Source: CAZTME01 sp964614795
GTDB taxonomy: Bacteria > Patescibacteriota > Microgenomatia > UBA1400 > PJMF01
NCBI GenBank assembly: GCA_964614795.1
Contig: CAZTME010000039.1
Location: 1 to 10,579, forward strand
Reading direction: 5' to 3'
DNA length: 10,579 bases
In this document: positions 1 to 5,787 of the stretch, piece by piece
Numbering within the stretch: position 1 is the stretch's first letter
Layout: every line of letters begins with the position of its first letter
The notes under the pieces: model-generated
The model's input: the letters and a program-made list of their open reading frames with translations, nothing else
What the model was told of the DNA's origin: nothing
The model's database searches: none
Program-made: the position numbers and the translations under genes

Positions 1-436
1 GATAATAAATTATGGATTTTTACTTACAACCATTAGTGTTTTTAATGTTAGATAAGTTTAATTCCATCAAGTTTTGCACTGCCAGATCTTCTGCATCTGC
101 ATCGCCCCTTCCAATATTCATTCATTTAGCAAGTCTCCAGAGTAAAGTGGGGTAAAACATAGAAAACCCGAAGTCATTTGCAAGAATAATAGATCTGGAA
201 TGTGGATAACTTGAGAGATTAGTCAGTAAATCGTGAAATAATTCGTATTTCTCCTGAAAATCTGCTCAAATTTCTCAGTAAACCACCAAGACAGGTAGTT
301 AAGATTTGAAGAGAAATATACTCATTCTCTCGCAGATCATGATTGTGTAATTGAAAGTCATTTGATGTTTTTTCTTTTTCCGGACTAAATCTATTCTCCA
401 CTGCTGAGCTAGATTGCAAATTCACTATCTTTCGCA

Positions 437-448
437 CGTCGCACAATA
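437..448 (-). repeat. Dispersed repeat copy A (core TATTGTGCGACG)
   Basis: Read on the - strand this is TATTGTGCGACG, identical over 12 bases to the core of copy C and differing by one base from copies B and D. Similarity fades quickly outside the core, so this is the most diverged or shortest copy and the only one in inverted orientation. Confidence 0.55.
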
Positions 449-1256
449 TTACTTTTACGACGTCAGTACAATTTTATGATGGTGGCCATTTCATTACATT
501 TGATGATTTTTTAAATTTATTCTTTTTTCTATCAACAATTATATTTCCAGATTCTTTCATTTAAGCCTTTCTTTTGTTGTTTCATCTCAAGTCCGTATCG
601 ATTTTTCTGGGATTTTTACCAGCGGTTAAAAATTTCAAATTTCCACATTTAAACGATTAATCAATCATATTTTCTTAAAATCTTCTATTTTTTATTATTA
701 TTTATATGATAGATTACTCATCTCAATTGTGAAAAAGCCGATTTTGGGCGTTTAGCGAGCTTTGTATCTGCTGGTATCTTTAATAATCCGGCATTTTCCC
801 TTTTTTACCACAATGTAATTGTTATTGCTCAGATTTTCAAACTTTTAACTAATTATTTCATAATTCATAGAATAATTATTCTTAACACCGGATTTCAAAC
901 ATTAATCAATGTGATGAAAAATTTATAAGGATCTTAAAAAAAATTCAAAATTGATAATTTAATAAATTCCAGATCTGAATCAAGTATCGATGATTGCATC
1001 TAATTGATACAATTTGTTATAGATAAAAAAAGACACGATCTATCAATTAAAATATTTTGTAATATCAATTAGCAGAGAAGTCTCTCAATTGCTAAAATTG
1101 AATTTTCTCTCAGAATTAGTGCCGAGTGGTGGTGTAGAATAATCCTGAAATTTTCCATGTTTCTGTCCGTCGAGTTAATTTATTTATTCTGGCCATATAT
1201 CAATCTTGAGTATTTCGTCAATATACTTATCGCGCAAGAAGAATTTCATTTAAAAT

Positions 1257-1288
1257 GAATCGTTTTGTTATTGTGCGACAAGTCTATT
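1257..1288 (+). repeat. Dispersed repeat copy B
   Basis: A 32-nt unit matching copy C (1454-1485) at 29 of 32 positions, 197 bases apart in the same orientation. It starts with GAATCGT and contains TTGTTATTGTGCGAC. A short frame, ATG AAT CGT and onward from 1255, ends after 13 codons, so it does not encode a credible protein. Confidence 0.65.
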
Positions 1289-1453
1289 TTCTTTGAGCTC
1301 AATTGTGCAAACCCCGTAAAATTTTCAAAAACCTACTTGAGTAGGATATAAAACAATTTTTCTTTAAGTTAAATCTTCTTGAGTTGAAGAAAATGTATTA
1401 TGAAATTGCGATCTTTGCTGATATCATACTCTTTAGAGTCAAGATGAGCAACG

Positions 1454-1485
1454 GAATCGTGTTGTTATTGTGCGACGAGTTTATT
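1454..1485 (+). repeat. Dispersed repeat copy C
   Basis: Second copy of the 32-nt unit, with three mismatches to copy B (T/G, A/G and C/T). It lies 115 bases upstream of the xerD start. The mismatches fall at first, second and third positions of the possible reading frame alike, which argues for a DNA-level or RNA-level element and not a conserved peptide. Confidence 0.65.
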
Positions 1486-1588
1486 ATTGATCGAAAAATT
1501 TGAATTTAGTGATTATTATGTAGCAATTAGGGAGCATGAGCGCTACTATTCATCCTGATTGCAGGAGCAGGGAGTTCTACAGATCTTC

Positions 1589-1592
1589 AGGA
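1589..1592 (+). promoter_or_regulatory. Ribosome binding site of xerD
   Basis: AGGA seven bases before the ATG at 1600 is a well-spaced Shine-Dalgarno sequence. It supports the ATG at 1600 as the real start. Confidence 0.6.
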
Positions 1593-1599
1593 AAAAAAT

Positions 1600-2535
1600 A
1601 TGACGAGCACAATTCCCTCCTCTGCCCTCACCCATTTTTTAGAATATCTTGAGGTTGAAAGAAATGTTTCCTCTCTAACCATACGTAATTACAGTTTGTA
1701 TTTGCGTCGATTTGTGGCCTGGTTTGAACATCAGGGATACACAAATTTGAGTCAACTTGATTTAGACATCTTGAGAAGCTACAGAGTATATCTCTCAAGA
1801 TATAGTGATGAGAATGGAAGAACTCTTTCTAAAAAAACTCAAAGTTATTATGTAATTGCTTTACGATCTTGGTTTAAGTGGTTAGTTAAGCATGATGCGC
1901 CGGTAATTGAGCCGACTAAAATAGATTTGCCCAAGGGAGAATCTTCACACATGCGGTTTTTAACTACAGAAAAAGTCCTACTCTTACTCAATCAACCTTC
2001 AATTAGTACTATAACCGGACTGCGTGACAAGGCACTACTAGAAGTTTTGTTTTCAACCGGATTACGGGTGAGTGAATTAGTGAGTCTTAATCGAGAGCAA
2101 ATTAACTTGGAAAGTAAAGAGTTTGGAGTGATTGGCAAAGGCAGAAGAGCCAGAGTGGTTTTTTTAAGTGAGAGAGCCGGTCATTGGTTGGAGAGATATT
2201 TAGTTACAAGAACAGATATGTGGTCGCCGGTTTTTATACGATATTCAGGCAAAAAATTAGATCGATTAGCAGATGGCGAAGAAGCAAGATTGAGCGCCAG
2301 ATCCGTTCAGCGTTTAGTGGATAAATACTGCAAAAAAGCGCATCTGCCTATCAAGATTAGTCCTCATGGTTTAAGGCACAGTTTTGCTACAGATTTGCTG
2401 GCAAATGGTGCGGGACTTCGAGATGTTCAAGAAATGCTTGGCCACAAAAGTATTGCTACGACTCAAATTTATACGCACGTCACTCGAAAAGAATTAAAAA
2501 AAGTTCATGAAAAGTTCCATTCGGATATGCCTTAA
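1600..2535 (+). CDS. xerD: Tyrosine recombinase, XerC/XerD type
   Basis: A 311-aa site-specific tyrosine recombinase. In this family a tyrosine attacks DNA to form a 3'-phosphotyrosyl intermediate; chromosomal XerC/XerD act at dif to resolve chromosome dimers. The N-terminal SAM-like DNA-binding domain spans about 7-98 and the catalytic domain about 117-300. All catalytic residues are visible: R156 (in TGLRVSE), K180 (in GKGRRARVV), H256 and R259 (in SPHGLRHSFAT), H282 (in LGHKS) and nucleophile Y291 (in TTQIYTHV). Length is close to the usual 295-310 aa, and the C-terminal helix after Y291 is present, so it appears intact and active. The start is supported by AGGA seven bases upstream. The motifs are closer to housekeeping Xer than to phage integrases, but a single copy cannot be assigned to XerC or XerD. 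It stands alone, with long non-coding stretches on both sides, and an element-borne recombinase cannot be excluded. Confidence 0.93.
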   Translation: MTSTIPSSALTHFLEYLEVERNVSSLTIRNYSLYLRRFVAWFEHQGYTNLSQLDLDILRSYRVYLSRYSDENGRTLSKKTQSYYVIALRSWFKWLVKHDAPVIEPTKIDLPKGESSHMRFLTTEKVLLLLNQPSISTITGLRDKALLEVLFSTGLRVSELVSLNREQINLESKEFGVIGKGRRARVVFLSERAGHWLERYLVTRTDMWSPVFIRYSGKKLDRLADGEEARLSARSVQRLVDKYCKKAHLPIKISPHGLRHSFATDLLANGAGLRDVQEMLGHKSIATTQIYTHVTRKELKKVHEKFHSDMP

Positions 2536-2538
2536 ATG

Positions 2539-2571
2539 AATGGATTTGATCCAGATATATCCTGATCCATT
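2539..2571 (+). other. Inverted repeat just after xerD stop
   Basis: AATGGAT (2539-2545) pairs with ATCCATT (2565-2571), starting four bases after the xerD stop and ending in a short TTTT run. An alternative small hairpin TGGAT-TTG-ATCCA (2541-2553) competes with it. It could be a weak terminator or an mRNA 3'-end stabiliser; the loop of 19 bases and the short T run make termination uncertain. Confidence 0.35.
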
Positions 2572-2648
2572 TTAGCACTCTACTGACTTTACTGCTAATA
2601 TGCGATTCTAGAAATGAGGATTGATATATCAGCTAAAAATCAAGAGAG

Positions 2649-2667
2649 GCAAGAAATTTGTTCTTGC
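2649..2667 (+). other. Perfect 7-bp hairpin
   Basis: GCAAGAA (2649-2655) and TTCTTGC (2661-2667) are perfectly complementary around a 5-base loop. There is no T run directly after it, so on its own it is not a typical terminator, but a second hairpin with a T run follows nine bases later. Confidence 0.4.
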
Positions 2668-2675
2668 AGAAATTC

Positions 2676-2705
2676 AAAATTGAGTGCTAGTAATTACAAT
2701 TTTTT
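2676..2705 (+). terminator. Possible intrinsic terminator
   Basis: AAAATTG (2676-2682) pairs perfectly with CAATTTT (2697-2703) around a 14-base loop, and six T residues run from 2700 to 2705. It is the best terminator-like arrangement downstream of xerD, but the stem has only one G-C pair and it lies 140 bases past the stop. Confidence 0.3.
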
Positions 2706-3193
2706 CTCACTACTCTACCCTATTTTTTACAACCGATATAAAAAGATATACTTAATATTATTTAATTATAGTTAATTGATCACTTATGGTATTCATTTAA
2801 TATAGAAAGTATACAAATGAGTACAAATTAATACATAGAACATAGCAATAGATTATAGCCCATCATCAATTTTATTTATTCAATTGAAGTAAGTTTGTAT
2901 GCTTTTTTATTACATAATTCACAAACACGTTAAAACTTCAGTAATTAATTGATATATAAAGATACATTAAACGATATATAGTATTATTTAAAAACCTATA
3001 TTCATTCTCCAAAGGTCAATTTTTTTTGAAGAAGTCTAAGGAATCTATTGATTAAATATTAGTAAAAAATTTATTTGGATCGAAAACTGAAATAATGCTC
3101 GTGAAACATATAGCTCTCTCAAAACGAAATGGCGATTCTTGTCTTACTCAAGTTAGCAGGCAAGAGTTAACTATATCAAATCTGCTATTTGGT

Positions 3194-3230
3194 TTTGAAC
3201 TTGCTATAGGTATGTTATAGCCAGTTTAAA
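3194..3230 (+). other. Strong 15-position hairpin
   Basis: TTTGAACTTGCTATA (3194-3208) faces TATAGCCAGTTTAAA (3216-3230) around a 7-base loop. Fourteen of 15 positions pair, one of them as G-U, with a single T/C mismatch at 3202/3222. It is the longest hairpin noticed in the window. A T-rich stretch follows (3231-3240) but is broken by C and A, so terminator function is doubtful. Confidence 0.55.
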
Positions 3231-3248
3231 TTCTTTACTTCCAAACTT

Positions 3249-3281
3249 AAAACCCCGAGCGTAAGCTTGTGATAAGTTTAA
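3249..3281 (+). repeat. Direct repeat unit 1 (AAAACCCC-GAGCGT)
   Basis: Begins AAAACCCCGAGCGT and ends GTTTAA. It matches the unit at 3369-3402 at about 26 of 33 positions with one 1-base gap. The two units are 120 bases apart and flank two hairpins. Confidence 0.5.
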
Positions 3282-3285
3282 TCTA

Positions 3286-3329
3286 CTTCCCTAAATCCCC
3301 AATCGTATGGTTGCTTGGGGATGGAGAAG
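3286..3329 (+). other. G-C-rich hairpin between the direct repeats
   Basis: ATCCCCAA (3295-3302) pairs perfectly with TTGGGGAT (3315-3322) around a 12-base loop, and CTTC (3286-3289) can pair with GAAG (3326-3329) after a small internal loop. This is the most G-C-rich stem of the non-coding part of the window. Confidence 0.5.
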
Positions 3330-3331
3330 TC

Positions 3332-3350
3332 GCTACACAGTAGTGTAAGC
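3332..3350 (+). other. Small hairpin
   Basis: TACAC (3334-3338) pairs with GTGTA (3343-3347) around the loop AGTA. The stem continues with GC (3332-3333) against GC (3349-3350) if A3348 is bulged. It starts three bases after the preceding hairpin. Confidence 0.4.
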
Positions 3351-3368
3351 TCTGCTTGTAACAATCAA

Positions 3369-3402
3369 AAAACCCCTGAGCGTCAACTCGTAGAAGGTTT
3401 AA
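3369..3402 (+). repeat. Direct repeat unit 2 (AAAACCCC-T-GAGCGT)
   Basis: Begins AAAACCCCTGAGCGT and ends GTTTAA; it is the partner of the unit at 3249-3281, with one extra T after the C run. The AAAACCCC and GAGCGT blocks are fully conserved and the middle part is more diverged. Confidence 0.5.
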
Positions 3403-3476
3403 CTCTTACTCAATTGGCATAGAGTTTACGTTCTTTAGAAGCCAATAAAATACTTATAAATCCGGTTGATTGATGA

Positions 3477-3482
3477 TACAAT
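3477..3482 (+). promoter_or_regulatory. Possible -10 element of the tRNA promoter
   Basis: TACAAT matches five of six bases of the sigma-70 -10 consensus and would start transcription about 10 bases before the tRNA. The matching -35 position (TTATAA, 3454-3459, 17-base spacer) is poor, so this is tentative. Confidence 0.3.
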
Positions 3483-3500
3483 AACATTCTTAAATTAAAT

Positions 3501-3577
3501 GGGCCGGTAGCTCAGTTGGCTAGAGCGCCTGCATGGCATGCAGGAGGCCAGGGGTTCAAGTCCCCTTCGGTCCACCA
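3501..3577 (+). tRNA. tRNA-Ala (anticodon GGC), CCA encoded
   Basis: A complete cloverleaf. The acceptor stem pairs 3501-3507 with 3567-3573 (seven pairs, two of them G-U), followed by discriminator A3574 and an encoded CCA at 3575-3577. The D-stem is GCTC/GAGC, the anticodon stem CCTGC/GCAGG with loop ATGGCAT giving anticodon GGC, the variable loop AGGCC, and the T-stem AGGGG/CCCCT with loop TTCAAGT. The third acceptor pair is G-U, the classic identity element recognised by alanyl-tRNA synthetase, so anticodon and acceptor agree. It reads GCC and GCU codons. It stands alone in non-coding DNA; a partial copy of its 3' end lies downstream. Confidence 0.97.
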
Positions 3578-3621
3578 TAAATTCGAGTTGTCAAACTGTT
3601 GTTTTAGTCTTTAATTTCAGT

Positions 3622-3641
3622 TTCAATCCTTCGGTCTACCA
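3622..3641 (+). pseudogene. tRNA-Ala 3'-end remnant (possible att-site duplication)
   Basis: From TTCAA through CCTTCGGTCTACCA this copies the T-loop, acceptor strand and CCA of the intact tRNA-Ala (3555-3577), with three bases deleted in the T-stem and one C-to-T change. The last 14 bases match 13 of 14. No D-arm or anticodon arm precedes it. A copied tRNA 3' end beside the intact tRNA is what integration of an element by a tyrosine recombinase, or its later loss, leaves behind. Confidence 0.5.
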
Positions 3642-3747
3642 GATGTTTTGAGTTTTCAAGCTGAATTTATGCAATTCGTTTGAATATCACTTCTGATATT
3701 TTTTCACTGAGACATTTTATTCAAAAAATTCTTTAAGACTAGCAAAT

Positions 3748-3774
3748 GAATAGGGCTGTTATTGCGCGACGATT
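3748..3774 (+). repeat. Dispersed repeat copy D
   Basis: Matches copy C at 22 of 27 aligned positions, including TGTTATTG and GCGACGA. It also shares AAATGAAT just upstream with copy B, suggesting a true common origin. Confidence 0.5.
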
Positions 3775-3938
3775 CTTTTGCATTTCGATTAAATCTGATT
3801 CTGTTTTAAGTTCAATCTTCAACTTTATTTTTTTGCTTATTTCGAAGATGCAACATTTATGTATCGATGTCGATAAATCAAATCGATTTTTAATCAGTAG
3901 GATTGAAATGACGAGCTATATGTATTAAAGACATTTAA

Positions 3939-5147
3939 TTAAAATTGAAGATGATCTTCTTCCGATTTGGCCAAATGCCTGGCCATCATCACTTGAGCGC
4001 CTCCAAAGGCCAATAAAGCTCCAATAATGCCTAAAATCATGGTTAAACTAACTGAACCGGATGCCGGCAATTGAGTGGTGCCTGATTGACTGGCAACATT
4101 TCGCTCATTGCAGGTGCAGGTTTGATCGGTTGAACAGCGAGTATTGCGACACACTCCACCTATACAACTTAATCCGGAGGCGCAACTGCGAGTGCTGTTG
4201 CAAGTTTGATTGCATTGAACGGTAACAACGCCGGGAGCATTAGTGGCAGGAGGGCAAGCGCTAATAGTAACTGAGCTTTGTTTGGTTTCATGACCTTGCG
4301 GGCGGACAACTAAAGTGTAGGAACCCTGGCTTGGCAGGCCGAAAATAACATGAGCTTTACCGTCCAATCCGGTTCTTGATTCTTTTCTTTCATTATTAAA
4401 TTCAAATGTAACCGGAATGTCTGCTTTTGGAGTGTTATTTTGCCTGATTTCAATATCTGTTTTAACCTCATTGGGATTGCACGATTGAGCTGCGCCAACA
4501 TTAATCACAGTTTCACTGGACGGAGGTGGGGTTGGAGTAGGAGTTGGAGTTGGAGTTGGAGTTGCACCACCGGCTACGGTAACAGACAGTTGTCCGGTTG
4601 GAATCGCAGCAATATCGGTATCGTTTGTATCCACGGCTAAAACTAAGCCCCAATCATGAGAAGAGTCAAATGCCACGATAACAGGTGTTGTAGTTGGTCC
4701 GGCACCGGCTTTAAGAGTAATGGTACCTATGGCAGTTGGGGTATTGGTACTGAAGTTAGAGTTTCTTTCTGTGGCGCAACTCGCACCGATGCTTTGTTGC
4801 CCACCGGTAACTGGGCTGGTAAAATTACATGAAACAAACTGTAAGTTTGGGTTTTGCACTTGGTTGGTGACGGTAATACCGCTATTTTCAGGATAGATTA
4901 AACGATAACTGAAGGTTGATAGAGCTAATCCGTTAGTGTTAATCATTACCTGAAAGGTATCCGTGCCGTTTGGTTGAAGAGTCATGGTTGATTTATTCAG
5001 GGTAAATCTAACCGTTCCCGATGGGGTAGCCGCTTTTTGCCTGGTATCTTGCGGTTGATTCATTAAGAGAAACGCCATCACTCCGCCTGCCACTAAAAGC
5101 AAGGTAAACATGATTGCACTTGTAATCCAGATAGCTTTATTGCTCAT
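3939..5147 (-). CDS. Surface protein: cohesin-like domain, Pro-Thr linker, Ig-like domain, LPASG anchor
   Basis: A 402-aa exported protein, last gene of the four-gene operon, starting eight bases after the preceding stop. Domains: membrane segment or signal anchor 6-29, followed by the motif QDTRQKAAT (33-41); a beta-rich cohesin-like domain about 43-192; a Pro-Thr linker 197-209; an Ig-like or carboxypeptidase-regulatory-like domain about 214-298, containing TGLDGKAHVIFGLPSQGSYTL-type residues; a Cys knot 312-346 with eight cysteines; LPASG at 360-364; a membrane helix 366-388; and a short charged tail. The C-terminus resembles a sortase signal (LPxTG-like), but no sortase is in the window and the tail could simply be a membrane anchor. 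No Shine-Dalgarno sequence is obvious before the ATG. Role inferred: cell-surface anchor of a cohesin-dockerin assembly. The cohesin-like call rests on fold-level pattern and context, not on a decisive motif. Confidence 0.8.
   Translation of the reverse strand: MSNKAIWITSAIMFTLLLVAGGVMAFLLMNQPQDTRQKAATPSGTVRFTLNKSTMTLQPNGTDTFQVMINTNGLALSTFSYRLIYPENSGITVTNQVQNPNLQFVSCNFTSPVTGGQQSIGASCATERNSNFSTNTPTAIGTITLKAGAGPTTTPVIVAFDSSHDWGLVLAVDTNDTDIAAIPTGQLSVTVAGGATPTPTPTPTPTPPPSSETVINVGAAQSCNPNEVKTDIEIRQNNTPKADIPVTFEFNNERKESRTGLDGKAHVIFGLPSQGSYTLVVRPQGHETKQSSVTISACPPATNAPGVVTVQCNQTCNSTRSCASGLSCIGGVCRNTRCSTDQTCTCNERNVASQSGTTQLPASGSVSLTMILGIIGALLAFGGAQVMMARHLAKSEEDHLQF
4529..4564 (-). repeat. Hexanucleotide microsatellite encoding Pro-Thr
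   Basis: About six imperfect tandem copies of a GGAGTT-type hexamer on the + strand, read on the - strand as alternating Thr and Pro codons of the linker in the 402-aa protein. Copy-number change in steps of six bases would lengthen or shorten the linker without a frameshift. Confidence 0.7.
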
Positions 5148-5155
5148 AAAAATAG

Positions 5156-5782
5156 TTAATTATTAGAGTTGATCACTATTTTGCCCATTGTTTCTTTTCC
5201 ATCGGCATAAATTAGTTCTAAAAGACCTTTAAAATCGGTGGCAATAATTGGAAATTCAGTCTTGATTGTTAGTTGCGGATTTTTTTCATCGAAGAAACTG
5301 CATTTGGCATCCGGAAGACCTTCTCCCGGCATGATGACACTGCCAAATCTTAAGAAACTGGTATTTCCTTCAGTAGATTGCTTATTAAATAATGGAGACC
5401 AGCCGGCATCGGTGCAGTTGTTGGTAACGATGTCGCTAGTTTCACCGGGTGAAAAAATTGGCAAACTGGTTTGTAACTGAAGGGTAATTGCGGAAAGTGG
5501 TTTGGTTGAAGAAGCGGTGGTGCTTGATTTAAAAACCAAAGAGTATTCATTTTCGGTGATTGGTGTTAAAACACCAAGGACTGGCAATTCATCTTTGTAG
5601 TATTCTGGGAAACTGACTTTTGTTTCTTGGGAATTTACATCTGACTCCTGAGTATTTTGGTTTGGTTGCCAATCTATCTTTAAGTTTTGATTTTGGTCTT
5701 TACCCATGGTGCTGAAGACAATGATTGAAACAACAGCCAAAACAATCATTACTAAAAGAGTGATGAGGACAGGTTTTTTCAT
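5156..5782 (-). CDS. Membrane-anchored extracellular protein of unknown function
   Basis: A 208-aa protein I do not recognise. It has a short positive N-terminus (MKK) and one membrane segment (about 5-25), then a Gln/Asn-rich polar spacer (28-55) and an extracytoplasmic region (about 60-208) rich in beta-type and Thr/Ser residues, with two cysteines (C123 and C161) that could form a disulfide. It may be a small diverged cohesin-like or Ig-like domain, but no motif proves this. The start lies five bases after the upstream stop and is served by GGAG at 5793-5796, 10 bases before the ATG, which lies inside the end of the upstream gene. This tight spacing implies cotranscription and probably coupled translation with the cohesin-dockerin genes, so a part in the same surface assembly is likely. 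There is no C-terminal anchor or LPxTG-like motif. Confidence 0.8.
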   Translation of the reverse strand: MKKPVLITLLVMIVLAVVSIIVFSTMGKDQNQNLKIDWQPNQNTQESDVNSQETKVSFPEYYKDELPVLGVLTPITENEYSLVFKSSTTASSTKPLSAITLQLQTSLPIFSPGETSDIVTNNCTDAGWSPLFNKQSTEGNTSFLRFGSVIMPGEGLPDAKCSFFDEKNPQLTIKTEFPIIATDFKGLLELIYADGKETMGKIVINSNN

Positions 5783-5787
5783 AAAGT

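Larger units (their letters stand above)
1..1599. other. Long AT-rich non-coding region upstream of xerD
   Basis: About 1.6 kb with no convincing gene on either strand. The longest open frame, on the - strand at 219-446, would need a TTG start, resembles nothing I recognise and begins inside a dispersed repeat. Visible content: one perfect DnaA-box-like 9-mer at 201-209, three copies of a TATTGTGCGAC-type repeat (two of them forming a 32-nt direct repeat), and several short palindromes (1074-1085, 1085-1101, 1332-1345, 1374-1390). I see no rRNA, tRNA, CRISPR array or transposase remnant. Such a long empty stretch is unusual for a CPR genome, where genes are normally tightly packed. Confidence 0.7.
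2536..3193. other. AT-rich non-coding region downstream of xerD
   Basis: About 660 bases with no usable open frame. It holds inverted repeats near the xerD end (2539-2571, 2649-2667, 2676-2703) and a perfect 10-bp palindrome TGATATATCA at 2622-2631. From about 2710 to 3130 it is very AT-rich, and I see no gene, RNA or recognisable element there. Confidence 0.6.
3194..3446. other. Densely structured region, candidate non-coding RNA
   Basis: Within 253 bases there are a long hairpin (3194-3230), a direct repeat pair (3249-3281 and 3369-3402), a G-C-rich hairpin (3286-3329), a smaller hairpin (3332-3350) and an ATTGGC/GCCAAT inverted repeat (3413-3446). No open frame covers it. The G and C content of these elements is higher than in the surrounding non-coding DNA. 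I could not match it to RNase P RNA, tmRNA, 6S RNA, SRP RNA or a known riboswitch. Whether it is transcribed, and from which strand, cannot be told from the sequence. Confidence 0.4.
3578..3938. other. Non-coding region between tRNA-Ala and the surface-protein operon
   Basis: It holds the tRNA 3'-end remnant (3622-3641), repeat copy D (3748-3774) and a 6+6 inverted repeat TATCGA-TG-TCGATA (3862-3875). A 60-codon frame at 3746-3928 begins inside repeat D, lacks a Shine-Dalgarno sequence and shows no recognisable domain; I treat it as chance. The - strand operon ends at 3939 and I see no clear intrinsic terminator for it here. Confidence 0.6.

Noticed and set aside
219..446. 75-codon open frame on the - strand
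   Set aside because: It needs a TTG start, has no Shine-Dalgarno sequence, begins within repeat copy A and shows no recognisable domain or composition typical of a protein.
2536..3500. dif site for the Xer recombinase
   Set aside because: I looked for two 11-base half-sites around a 6-base centre resembling the bacterial dif consensus near xerD and found no convincing match by eye.
3746..3928. 60-codon open frame on the + strand starting MNRAVIARR
   Set aside because: It starts within repeat copy D, lacks a ribosome binding site, and the equivalent frames at the other repeat copies stop early, so the similarity is at the DNA level.
1..3938. Alternative genetic code (TGA as glycine, as in Gracilibacteria and Absconditabacteria) hiding genes in the gene-poor part
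   Set aside because: The five clear genes, about 2,450 codons in all, use no in-frame TGA and encode glycine with GGN codons, and TAA and TAG stops are also frequent in all frames of the gene-poor part.
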